DNA of 64,000 nucleotides from Whitmania pigra (Eukaryota; Annelida; Clitellata; Hirudinida; Haemopidae). The position numbers and the translations under genes are program-made. Below are positions 11,840 to 24,058 of this stretch, one piece after another. The stretch is taken from the NCBI GenBank assembly GCA_021613335.1, contig JAJTWR010000044.1, positions 2,048,001 to 2,112,000 of the forward strand, read 5' to 3'. The first letter of the stretch is position 1, and each line of letters begins with the position of its first letter. Below the pieces are notes generated by a model. The model saw only the letters and a program-made list of their open reading frames with translations, made no database searches and was not told the origin of the DNA.

Positions 11840-13319
11840 TAGTAACATCATTTTTAAGCAAGCTGAGTTGCTTTAACCTTTGTTGAAACTCGTGTTCAAA
11901 TTCATTTCGCATGTTTGCATACAATTTTAAAATGCTGAATTAAATGAGAAGCTGCTACTAATTCAATAGTACTTCTGATATAGATATATTTTGAATAGAA
12001 TGTCTGAAAATACGTGGATAAGTTGAAAGTCTTCTCTGACACCTTATTCCAGAATATTGGATATATTAATTCTTACAAGAATACTCCGTGCTACAGCCAG
12101 CTGTTTAGCAGTTTAGTTTTTTAATTCATACTTTATGTCCATCCAGTATTGCAGTCTTTTTAGAGTCAACGCAAACGACTCCATAGATTTACATTGTTCT
12201 TTTAATATTGAGAGACGGGCAAACTTAAAAAAAAAATTTCTTATTTAATGTCTGACTGATCTCTAGAGATAGAAAATATCCAATGTCTATCAGTCTGATT
12301 GTACATCCTGAATAAAACATGTGTGAAGATGTTCCGAGACAAGTTCTCTTAACTTCCATTTGATGGAGCTGTCAATTATGTGGTTACAATTTCCTGAGCT
12401 TTGGATAAGATTGTTGTTTTGCCCAGTCTAGATCTACTTTGGCGGGAAGACCACATAATGGAACCAGTGGGCTTTGTGGGAATGGGGCAGAGATACTAAA
12501 GTTTTCATCTAAAGTGGTAGATTATTTAAATAATTTAGACAAAAATTTTATATTAATTTTTATTTTATGGTAGATTTACTTACTTTCTCATATTTTCCAA
12601 ATCAAGGGGGAGGGTTCTACTTCCTAAATCAGCCACTTCTAATGCTTTATACAGTCTAAACTAAAGAAATGGTCACTTTAACCAAATTTATATTTTATGA
12701 AGTTAAAAAGATTTATGTTATCCACTTTCGGAAAACATCTTCCAAACACAGCGCCTAAATTAGCTAAGACATGAATATTAATCAGCCCGGCGTTGTTCTA
12801 GACACGTTTTTGTAAATATGCCCCCCGGGCGGCAAGGACAGGTGATACGCCCCTGGTTCTAGCATGGACATCAAGAATTTTATGACTCTGTGTATTAGGC
12901 TCCTCGCAAAACTTGAAGTTGAGGAGCTCACATTTTTTGTATCCAAAATTCAGAGTTGAGGTAAACCTTCGCACAACAGAAAAAATCCTTTATTGTATCT
13001 GATCTAGAATCAGGTGTTGGTACTTCAATAAATGAAACCAGCATTGCTATAGGTACATAAAAAATAATGTTAGATTAATTTTAATAATAACACAGAAATT
13101 TGATTAATTTAAATGCTTGCAAAATTAATACTATTTACATTTTTAATACACAGTGACTTGTTTACGCCGAGTTGCGGTGATTTTGGTGTTTTAAAGTCGG
13201 AGTAAAGGTGATTCCATTCGAAGTGGTCGTGTTTTCTAGTTATTATTTCTTAACTGGAAGTTTGTTGGCCAGCCGGACTCTACATATTTTTCAGTGTATG
13301 TGCATGGCAACAGTTTATA
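11840..13319. other. Gene-free region with old repeat remnants upstream of LRSAM1
   Basis: No coding exon is recognisable. A GC-rich patch at about 12803-12857 (ccccccgggcggc, then gatacgcccctgg) looks like the right end of another hAT-like element. The last 150 bp before 13320 presumably hold the LRSAM1 promoter and 5' UTR, but I see no clear core element. Confidence 0.4.
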
Positions 13320-16300
13320 ATGTCATATAAAAAGCGGGTCGATGATTTCAAAAAAAAGATTCAGAGGCAATTGTATTTAGTAAGATGAGTTGCTTTCTTA
13401 TGCAGACATTTAGACTTAATAAACTATTTTAAAACCACAATAATTAATTCGTAAAAGGCTAAAGAGTCTCCCGAGCCAGTGTTTGATCTATCTATCTGCG
13501 ATTTACATGAGGTTATAGATTTTAATTTCACGTTTATAAATACGTCTGCTTTTAGAGTTTTATTCAAAAGATTACAATTAAATTTCAGATTCCATCAAGT
13601 GTGTTCCCATTATGCAAAGTTCTGCAGAAAGAGGTGTGATCTGCTTTCCATTCATCATATTTTTTAGCCATTTCTTGAAAAATCTATCTAAAGATATGCT
13701 TATCCTATGATGAGCATGACATTATTACGATATATCACTTTGGATCTTTAAAATCTTTTTTACTTTTATTTATATTTAATACTCATTAAATAGTCAACCT
13801 TTTAAGCATATCTTGTTAAACTCAACTTGCTAATGTCTTTGCAGTCTTTATTGCTGTATGAAAATAATTTAAAACATCTCAAAGGTGGCAATACCTCTGA
13901 TTTAATTTCTCTAAAAGTAAGTTTCAACGATATTGAGGAGTTTAGTATTTAAATGCATATTAATATTTTTTACAAATTTTAAGATTTTAGATGTTCATTC
14001 AAATCTGTTACAAAGTATTCCTCAAGACATTGGATACCTGAAGCACTTACAAATCTTAAATCTTGAAAATAATAAGCTCAAATCTCTCCCAAATTCATTG
14101 GGAATGTTAATATCTTTGCAACAATTGAATCTGAAGAGTAAGTCTTTGATATTTACATTAATTAAGGAATTAATTAAGAAATATGTGAATCAAGAAATGC
14201 AAACAACTCTCATTATCATAGGTAATCTATTTACTTCACTGCCTGAACCAGTGACCCACCTTTTCAACCTAAAGATGTTGGACATTTCCAAAAACAAAAT
14301 CACTAACTTGCCCAAAGAACTTGCAAGTTTAAGAGCTCTTGAGCATTTAGTTGTAGATGTCTCTTTAATGACTTATCCTTCTAAAGGTTACTTTTATACG
14401 TTTCTCATGTTTTATGATATTTTGTATTTTTTGTCTTGCATTTATTTATATAGATAAATTACTTTTTTGTAATTGAAAAAGAGACACAATATTATATCAA
14501 AATGACACAAATATTTCTAATTTCTTTACTTAATCTTGTCATTATTTTGACAGAAATATGTCTGAAAGGTATTGAATCCATAATGAGGTTTTTATGCTCT
14601 GGTAAGACATCTTTTGAATTCTATAATTTGTGTAAAAACAAAATTTACAGTTTGTTTACAAACAAATGCTTTTTAGAATCAAGAATTGAATACATTCCCT
14701 CGAATGAATTTATGCCTTCTGCCATTTCTTTGCCTGCCTCACCAATGAGTTTGAGTTTTCCAAGGAGCAGTTTTACTTCATGTTTCTCTCAGAGTGAATC
14801 TGCTCTCAGCGTATGACTGTTTTTAATTTTTTTTGTTCATTATTCATTTTTTGACATTTATGCTGTTTTGTGTTTAGAGCGTCCTTCAAGATTATGAAAA
14901 AAATAAGGTATTTGAAATTTGTCGAATAATAAGCTCTGCAACGTGATGCATCAATAAATGTTACAGGAAAGAAAAAGACAAGAAATCTTAGCTCTCGAGA
15001 AGCAATTGGACGAGGAATATCGGTTGCAGGCCTCGTTAGCTGCTCAGGCTGCTGCCAATAAGAAGGAGCTGTTGAACTTCATCAGTCAAGTTTGTTTTAA
15101 ATCACTTCTCTTGGTCGAAAGTTTGAATTTGGTTCATAATTACGAACGTTAGGAGCATAACAAGTTGGACAATGAGTTGTGTGAAATTCAGTATCAAAAA
15201 TCACTGGAAAAGGAAAAGCTGTTGAAGTCGATACAACTCGGTATGTTCTAGTTTTAATCGGTTGATATTTTTAATGCCGTCATGCTTGATTCCTTGCATT
15301 TAAGTGGAAGAAAACATGTCGAAGCTAGTGATGCATTTTGTCGTGGCTAATGAAAGGGCGAGAAGAACTGAGGAAATATTGGATCAAATGGAGCGTGAAA
15401 GGTGAAATTAAGTTTAATCATCATGGAGTGCTAACAGTTCCAAGGCTTGCAGATTTTGCAAGAGGATGGAAATAATGTTTGTCAATAAATTAAGATAGAA
15501 ATCTTTAAGATTTTTCATTTAGTGTTATTAACAAATGTTTCTATAAATGCTGAATAATGACAAATTCAAGTAAATTGATGATTTGTACAGACTAGAGAAA
15601 GAACAGTGGTACATTGTGAGACAAGAGGAATTGAGACATTTAAGAAAGAATGACATCACTGGTATTCATTTGATCTGAAGATAGTTTGAATGCGACAGTA
15701 ATTTATTTACTAATTTGGAATCTATTTTTAGAGTCCTTTGAGAAAATGCTCCAACATTCCGACGTTGTGGGTCTTACGATAAGGCAATACATGCAGGAGC
15801 AACAGGAAATTGCCAAGAGAACTATCACTGAGTTTGTATTTTACATGTTGGAACTAATTTAAATGTCATTTACTTTTCTTTTTCTTACAAACTACAATTA
15901 ATTCAAATTACAATGTAAACACATTTGTAAATGCAATAGTTAATAGCTACAATATCAACACTGTTCAGATGGGAGGATATGAGTGCCCAGTTCAACAGTG
16001 CATTGCAAATCAAAGAAAATCAGAGGCAGCTGCTCCTCGATCGACTCCTGAAAGAGGTTTTGTTTTGTTTGTTCGATTGTTTATTATAACACTTCTTTCC
16101 TGTGATTGTGCGATCATGTGCCTCCGGGATTTCCAATCACTGACAAGTAGAAGCTCGATTTGAACATTTGGCGAAAGAGGGCAATATCTGAGGCGGTTTG
16201 ATTTCTGAAAGGCATTTGTGATCCTCAGCTCCTTATGTATAAGAAATAAATTAAGAAGTAGCCTTTTGGTAAAATTTGTTACAAATCATAAAAAAAGAAT

Positions 16301-17926
16301 GTTTTCAAACTTTAGGAGAAAGTCCAAAAGGAGGCTTTTGAAATGTTACTGAATGAAAGAGACATTTGCCACAAGAGGATTGTGTCCCAGATATCCCTTA
16401 TTGAACAGCAGCTAATGGAGCTGACGTTGTTGGAGCTCGACAAACATGCCTTCAACATGGACTCTCAGCTGGTTTGCACATTTTTGTGTTGATGTTGTAT
16501 GAAGATGTTTGCTTCATCTTCTGCAAACCTAAATTGCAAAAATTGTATTTTATTGCATCTGGTTTCATCAATCATTCTTTCAGAAAACCATCGAAGACAA
16601 CAGAAAGACTTTGACTGACCTTCTCGTGCAACTCTTTGATGAGAGAGACAAAAGAGAGAAGGAACTCAAGCTGCGATTGGTCAGAGTTCTATGCTATTTA
16701 TTATTCTATTTATCAGATGAGTCAACTCACTTGAAGCAAGGAATATGTTTTATGTTCCAATTCCATGCTTGTTTATCTAATGATTCTACTCGCTTAAAAG
16801 ATGAAGTACATGTTCGTTGCAGTTGGAAATGGAAGAGAGGAGGCAGTCAGACCAGGTGGATTATTGGTTGGTTCAGTACCAAAGACTCCTCGATTCCAAA
16901 CCACAGAGCCTTGTTGATCAGGTTTACATTTTTTAGAATTTAGGGACATTTTTTGAAATTGGATGCATTAATGCAAATAAAACAGAAATTAAATAAAATG
17001 ACCCAAGAATCAGCCTTAAGAAAGCACATTCTTCCACTACCAGTCTGACATTTTTATGTGCTTTTTCTGTGTGTCTTTTAAACCAAGGTACTTGAAAATA
17101 AAATTGGATTTTTTTGCCAGGAAAACCATTTGGAATACGAGGTCATTGAACTTCTTCGGAGGAGCGATGCCACGGAATTCATTCCCCATTTCGCTCAGAG
17201 AAGGATGACCATTGAGACGGTGTTGCAATTGGATAATGAGAAATTGATAGAGGTTCTTGAAATGGTTATGTTTCTGTTAAAGTCTTTACACTACTAAATT
17301 GTTGGGATCTAGTGCTTTTCACACTTTCCTAGTTGGGGTAATGGTGGTGATGAGGGTGGTAATTATGGTGGTGATCAATAATGTCTGCTTACATATTTTT
17401 TTATTAAATATGACTTGTTACTGCAGATTGGAATTCATTCATGTTTGACCAGAGAGAAGATCATTTTCAACATTAAATCATACAAAAGCGACATGTCTCC
17501 TGCACAGTCCACGAAGGTGTGTTTATTAATATCGTTACAATTTATTATTATAACTCTTATTTTGATGTTTAAATTAATAAATATTTCAGACTGAGGTCAG
17601 TGCACCTCCAGTAGCTGAAAGCAAAGAATTGCTTGACATCACCAGCAGTCCTGCAGAATGTGTTGTTTGCATGGAGGAACCTGTGAGTCAATTTATGATC
17701 ATTTGCGATGTTTTATGTGATTTGACTTAAGCGATGTTTTGTGTTATTTGACATAAACTTTGTGTTATTTGTTGACTTATCGCCGATTTGTTTCCAGGCC
17801 AATGTGTTGTTTCTCAGTTGCGGCCACATTTGCGTCTGCTTCCGTTGTTCTGAAACTCTTGTCCTTTGCCCCATGGACAGACAACCAATCAGCAAGAAGA
17901 TTAAAATCTACAGGCAAACAAGCTGA
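13320..17926 (+). CDS. LRSAM1: E3 ubiquitin ligase LRSAM1 (LRR, coiled coil, SAM, RING)
   Basis: Cytosolic ligase that in mammals ubiquitinates TSG101 and intracellular bacteria. Start ATG at 13320. Exons: 13320-13379, about 13458-13598 (end uncertain), 13845-13917, then LRR exons to about 14387 with repeats such as LQILNLENNKLKSLPNSLG and LKMLDISKNKITNLPKELA, followed by EHLVVDVSLMTYPSK. Linker exons to 14815 and a coiled-coil series (about 14879-16925) follow. The SAM domain is at about 17121-17515 (VIELLRRSDATEFIPHF, LIEIGIHSCLTREKI). The last two exons carry a RING: ECVVCMEE, LFLSCGHICVCFRC, CPMDRQ. The protein ends IKIYRQTS like its relatives. The linker between SAM and RING (about 17590-17660) contains SAPP but no PTAP or PSAP motif. 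Confidence 0.94.
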
Positions 17927-20900
17927 GCAATCTGCTAGCGAAGAGTTTTTTGTTCACGTGTTTTGTATTATGGGTGTGATTTTACATTCTCCATGTTTAT
18001 TGCCTTCAATGGTTCCCCAATTTCATGGTTTGTTGGCTTTTCCTCCAGTTCAACTTCCTCTATGGGAATTGTTGTTGTTGTTGTTGTTTTCACATGAGGC
18101 ACATGCAGATGTGGTATCAGAATTTAAAATATTTTTTATGACTTTCACGCTCACAATTTGTTCTCGATGTTACCGTCGGGTATGCACATTCAACCGAAAT
18201 TCCTTAAGTGTTTCAATTTTATGACATTCTCGACTGCCACTCCACCTGTGCATCCTATCATATTCTTATTCCTGGCCTATGCTTCTGATATTTTCTTGAT
18301 TGCTGAAGAGATATTAATTTTCTTATGAGTTTTGTTTATGTTTTGCTTATCACCAGCTGAGAGTATCAAGCAATCCAATTTGTAGGGCTCTATTTTGTCT
18401 CCTTAAGTTTTGTTCAAGTTTCATGAAAAGTCAAATATTGTAAGGACATCTTCAAAGGAATGCTAAGAGGTGAAACGTCTAAATCTATGTTTCATCTGCT
18501 ACGGTGACAACAATTTTATTTTAACTTTGTTATTTCACTGGCGAAATAGTTTGTAGTCAGCTTTAATATTATCAAGCTGAGATTGGTTCTCAGATGCTCA
18601 ATATCTCGATTAACGATACATTCGTCTGTTTAAAAGTGCATCCAGCTCTTGTACTTAGAATTTTCATGCCACTTCTCACTTGTCAAACTGCACCTTTGTT
18701 AAAGCGTCATAGTTTCTACTTTGATGTGAGACTGGTAAACAAAGATTCGCAGTTGAATGGTTTAGCGACGGATTGTCTCACGGAGCAAAACCACGTGCAA
18801 CATGCTATATTTTCCAATCTTCGTTTCAGCCACTTGCACATTGAAAGCTCTCGTTTGAGAAAGCTTTGTCGTGAAACATTTTCAGAGTTAACAGCTTTTT
18901 GATTGTAGTTTCTTCTGTCTTTTCGTGGTTGGACGCCAACATTTTATGTTAATAATTATGTCTGAATGTCATCTTCCCCAACTTTCCAGCTTATCCGACC
19001 TTCTTCATTGATAATGTTCAGGTATTTATTCCTCCATTTCACAACCCGTAATAATAAAAATGAAGCAACTTCTAGTTTTTAGTGACTAGATATAGCAGCG
19101 ATAATGATGATGATAATTAGTCCGAATATGGCTGCTGGTATATATTTTATCGATGCCTCAATGCCAGCTCAGCTATGGACCAACATCGTCACTAGTTCTT
19201 TGTGTTTGTGTTGAGTTACTCGATGTTGCATGATCCGCGGTCGTTTTATTTATTTTAAATTGGTTATTAATTTACTTGTACTAATTTTTAGATAACTAAT
19301 TCATTAGTGAACTAATGCCCTAGATGGACAGGGGTGATTCGTTAAACGTCGTTGAGGTAGATCGGGGTTTTCATTGTTCGCAATTTGTATTATTTCGCCA
19401 TGTCCGACTGAGGCTTTGCATGACGTTCTGCGGGCAAAAGAATCAGTGGTGATCGTAAATAAACTAATAAGCCTAAACTAATACAAACATTAATGTAACT
19501 TTTGGCTAAAGTGACATTTTCTTAGACGTATATTACATATATATAATATATATCTCCAACAGCAATAACACTATAAATACCATTCGGACTCATAAGTGCG
19601 AGAATATTTAGTTATAAAAAGAAACTTAATAAGACTAATTTCTACTAAATGTTTTTCCACCGTCTATTTACTGAACTCGTAATTCTTAGATTTAAGATCT
19701 TTGCAATGCTGTCATCTCTAGTCATACGGAAGAAGACACGAATTGCATATTTCGAGAGATAAATAATGCTTGCAAACATATCGTTATATTTAAATTTATT
19801 AATTTGTCTGATAATTTATTTAATATTACGCTAAATGCAAGTAAAAAGAATCGCAGAAGTTTGAGCGAGGGCTTAATGACCGTCGTGAGGATTGCATACT
19901 TGAAACATGAACTCCTCCCAACACGCCCAGACGATAACCACTCCCATCATTTCGTCTTTTAACACTTACCTACGATGTGCCACATGGAAACATTCTTTAG
20001 GAATATTATCTCATTTATTGTTAAAATCTTAGTTTGACCTCAATGTTTGAGTTGCAACGATATGGCAATATTTTTGCAAGTGCACGCATTGATGTGCATT
20101 GAAATGGATTGAAATGTGTGGTCAGTGGAAGGAGCGTTAATGACTCCTTGATGAGTGCCCATAACAATTATCATCATGTCGCGCGAGGCAACTGCCATGA
20201 AATATGGACGCCATGCCAAAGAGAAATCGTCACATAGAGAAGCCTCATCAAAAGTTATTCGTTTCATTTGCTTGCTCCAATAATCCTGTTTCATCGCTTT
20301 TGTTGTTGTTGTTGTATTTTATTTTAAAGGTTTTTTGTATGGTTAGCATTTCCTTCTAGCCTAATCACAAAAACACATTCATTTATCGTGCAAATCTCAA
20401 AATGAAAACTAATATAACTAGCGATATTAAAGAACTGAAGACGCTCGGCAGATGTTTACTTTTAAAAATCATGACCTCTTGAAGCAATTTTTCGACGGAG
20501 GTTGATGGGATCGCAGTTTGAAACAAATATCGTGACTGAAAACCATCGCTCATTTCCATCATTTCTTCGGATTATTTGCAGAATCAAAGTCTTCTTGACA
20601 TTCAATTTTCCTTTCCTCGACCCAGCGGTTCGAAGCTTCGTTACAAAGTGAAACAGCACTGCAAAGGTCGTTGCTTGTAATGAAACAATACATTAACTTG
20701 CCTCAAACTCTGCTGCTCTTGCTGCGATGTGCGTTCAAAAACAAATGTCGCAGGAATTGAGAAAGAGGAGTGTTTGAGGAGAAATCATCTGAAATCAATC
20801 GAAATAATTGTGTGTCGTGTCTGGCGAATTAGCTGATTCATTTGCTGGTCAGTGAAATGGAGTGTTCTCAGGGGAAGAAGCGGCTCAGAGACGTAAACAT

Positions 20901-21610
20901 AAGCCTCTTAATGAGGCCAGAGGATTATGGACTTTTAAACGTTTCCTGTTAACATCAATGTCTTTCATTTAAACGTCTCGTTTTTTGCATAAAAAGACTT
21001 TTGGAAAAAATTGTTTTGAAGGAAAAAAAACTTTGAAAGAAACAGTCACCTTAAAGCACGTGCTAAGAGGTGCTGACAGCAGGTTTATTGGTCAGTCGAA
21101 ACGAGGCTTAACAGAGGTCGTTTGCGTCCTAAGTGAAGTGAATCTGGTAAATTGATAAAGATCGGAGTTTTCAAACGAGAGTCATTAACTCGTCGTAGAA
21201 TTTATTCAAATTTATTTTTCCATCACTTATTTATGGAGTGAGGTCCCCGCGCAATTTGCAACAATTACAAAAACTTGCTGGTTGGTTTCCTGCTGTGAGA
21301 CAGTTCCATCGGAGACACCTCGCAATGAAGCCAAGCACACGCTTGTCCGTTCTCAATTAATCAATTTCTATGAAACGTCCTTTCGCATCTTTCCAGGCGT
21401 CCAACCCTATTGGTCGACGGCTCATCCAATGGCGAGTCAGATTGGCGCCTGTCGCTTCCAAGCATCCGTAAGATACTGCGAACCCCACATAATAACAAAC
21501 CACGGATGAGTTTTGACACAAAAAACTGAAAACCGCCTGACGGAGAAGTTTGAACATCGAATAAAATCTTTTAAGCTTCACATTGTTTTTTTTTAAATTC
21601 AATCAACTTT
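17927..21610. other. LRSAM1 3' flank and upstream region of the TLX gene
   Basis: This 3.7-kb stretch has no convincing exon. Short open frames (for example 18594-18902) lack splice structure and recognisable homology. A (GTT)n run lies near 18073-18088. No transposon ends were seen, unlike the other large gaps. Directly upstream of a developmental homeobox gene, it is the natural place for TLX enhancers and promoter; this is inference from position. Confidence 0.45.
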
Positions 21611-23934
21611 ATGACCGACTGCACCTTGGAACATCTTAACAACCACCTCCTGGACTTAACGGGCAATGACTCACCTGCCTCCAACTGCGAAGATCAAACC
21701 ACCGAAAGTAAAGACTTTACTCGATCCGATGATAAGCAGGAAACAGATTCTCAGAAGCCTGCCAAGCTTTCCTTCGGCATCAGTCGCATTCTGTCGAGTC
21801 CGTCAAAAAGCAGGCAGCCTCCTGTCCAAAAACAGTCGAATGGAAATTACGACCCAAACCACAACAATCAGATGTCAAAGTTGTTCAAATGCGAAAACCT
21901 GATCAACACGAATGCGACCAGATTGGCAGCTGCCCTCCATTACATCAAAACATTCGGAGGCGTCCAACCACAGGGAATATCGAAACACCAATTAAGCTTT
22001 GCAGGCCCAAACCTCGGTCTACAGCCATTCGTTCCTTTTCTGCCAAACATAATCAAAGTTCCCGCTTTCAAACTCCACGACCAACAACTTTCTCAGCAAA
22101 ATTCATCCCAGCACTCGGACTCGTCAGATATTCTGCACAGTCCAACGGAGAAGCAGTCTGGTTCCATCATGTTTCCGTGGATGCACGACAGAAAGGATCG
22201 TATGACAGGAGACCCAATGAGATGTTAGAAATTTCGCAACTTCCAAAATTATCTCTTTAATTACGTTACAACAGCTGATCTTATGAATTTTAAGTTTCAT
22301 TTTATAAGGATTTTGGATTGCTTGCTTTGTATTGTTGAAATTAATGTTTTGTAAACAAGGGCGGATATAGAACACTGGCGTTGGGCCATACCTTGGAACC
22401 GGTGGGCGGATTTAGGGCGGGAGCACAGCAACTAAATAACTTATTTTTAAGTAAATTTTTATTTTATAATAAATTTTTTTATATTTTTCAAATGACCATG
22501 GCCCGCCCTCCCCCCCCCCCCCCCCCACTAAATACGCCCTTGTTTATACTGCATTTTTCGTCGTCATGTTGCCATTATGTAGGATCATTCTGTTTCTATT
22601 GAAGATTTAAATAAACAACAAATTATCAGAATTTGTTTAGTCAAAAATGGTCTACGGAGCAAAAAAAGGTGTATATTTAACATTGGAATATAATATTTTC
22701 GTCTTATATTGACAGCCACAGATTGTCTGAAAGATAACAATGCTTTTTCAACACAAATTATTTTAGTCATAAAATAAACATAAAAATATTTCATTCAGAA
22801 ATTATAAATTGAATATTTTATTCCATTTGTAACACAGCACAATTTTGTGCGATTACAGTTACGCGACGAATTGGCCATCCTTATCAGAACAGAACTCCCC
22901 CAAAGCACAAAAAACCGAGGACAAGTTTTTCTCGTCTGCAAATCATTGAGCTGGAAAAGAGATTTCACAGGCAAAAATATCTGGCATCTGCCGAGCGCTC
23001 AGCAATGGCCAAGGGTCTCAAAATGACTGACGCTCAGGTCAAAACATGGTTTCAAAACAGAAGAACCAAGTGGAGGTAAGTGTTCATTGAATTTTATGAT
23101 GCACAGTTATAAATTCAATGTAATAATTAACAATATCCACTAATAAAACGTTCAACCGCTACAATTAAGTAAAGCATGGATCCATGTTTCGGCTTAATGG
23201 AAAGATTTGCGATGGTCACAAATTTGATAAAATGTGGTCAAAGGAGAAGCTACTGGACTGTTAAAGCTAAGAGCCATATCGTGTTTAATTTTCTACTCAA
23301 AGTCTCGATGATTTGTTTTTATTGGCCCACGAGGAATAGCGTAAATAAACAACTGTAGAAGGGAGTGCCTGAGCAACAAATGGGTGAGGACTGAGATGAC
23401 TCAGTCATTAGGGATGGCTATTAAGCTGTCCAATGGCCATAACATAAGAACATACTTGGTTTAAAGTATCATGGCTTTATAATAATGCTTCATTGAAGGA
23501 TCTTAAAATTATTACATTAGTTTTTTTAAATAATAGAGTTTATAATTATTTATTCACTTACTTATTCAAAATACCATCAATTGTCAGTTCGTTATATTCT
23601 GTTGAAATTTGTTGAGAACCCTCGTCTTTGAAAATTCCTCTGAGATAAAATATGTAGGATTCAAAATGACGCTTTGAAGAATTTTTGTGTCAGGAGGCAA
23701 ACAGCAGAAGAAAGGGAAGCGGAAAGACAGGCTGCCAACAGATTCATACTCAACCTGCACTCAGAATCATCCAAAAATACTTATACGTCCCCTGATCCTC
23801 TCTGCCTCAACAATGCCTCGCTTAATGCTCTCCAGAACCTTCAACCATGGGCTGACGATTCCAGCCACGCCACCCCAATTTCGTCCCCCGAGCCACTTTA
23901 CCCTGGCAGTGATCAGAGAGGGGATGACCTATAG
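21611..23934 (+). CDS. TLX: TLX/clawless homeobox transcription factor
   Basis: Sequence-specific nuclear factor of the TLX (T-cell leukemia homeobox; Drosophila clawless/C15) class, used in neural and appendage patterning. Exons 21611-22199, 22859-23075 and 23694-23934 join in phase to 348 residues. The N-terminal part has an Engrailed-homology-1-like motif, [10 protein letters not shown], for Groucho-type repression, and a FPWM motif before the intron. Exon 2 supplies [15 protein letters not shown] and most of the homeodomain, with helix 3 [13 protein letters not shown]. Homeodomain position 47 is Thr (V-K-T-W), a TLX-class diagnostic. The tail begins [17 protein letters not shown], also diagnostic. 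Intron 1 holds a MITE. The gene stands alone in over 6 kb of non-coding DNA. Confidence 0.96.
22352..22546. mobile_element. MITE-like element in TLX intron 1
   Basis: About 190 bp bounded by the inverted repeat AACAAGGGCG / CGCCCTTGTT with TA on each side (22352-22353 and 22545-22546). The inner right arm includes a run of about 17 C residues near 22511-22526. There is no coding capacity. The TA flanks suggest a Tc1/mariner-type target, but with a single copy this is tentative. Confidence 0.6.
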
Positions 23935-24052
23935 CCGTTCCAATGGACCACGTGTTTTTGTTTATATCCGCGGCCAAATGACAAAATTTTAGCTTTGAAA
24001 TCGCTCTATTTTGAACCACAAACATGCTCATAAAAAGGATCTTTCTACGAGA

Positions 24053-24058
24053 AATAAA
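24053..24058 (+). terminator. Likely poly(A) signal of TLX
   Basis: AATAAA about 120 bp after the TLX stop codon and the first canonical signal downstream. Confidence 0.5.

Noticed and set aside
18594..18902. 102-codon open frame between LRSAM1 and TLX
   Set aside because: No recognisable domain and no splice context; it lies in probable UTR or intergenic DNA.
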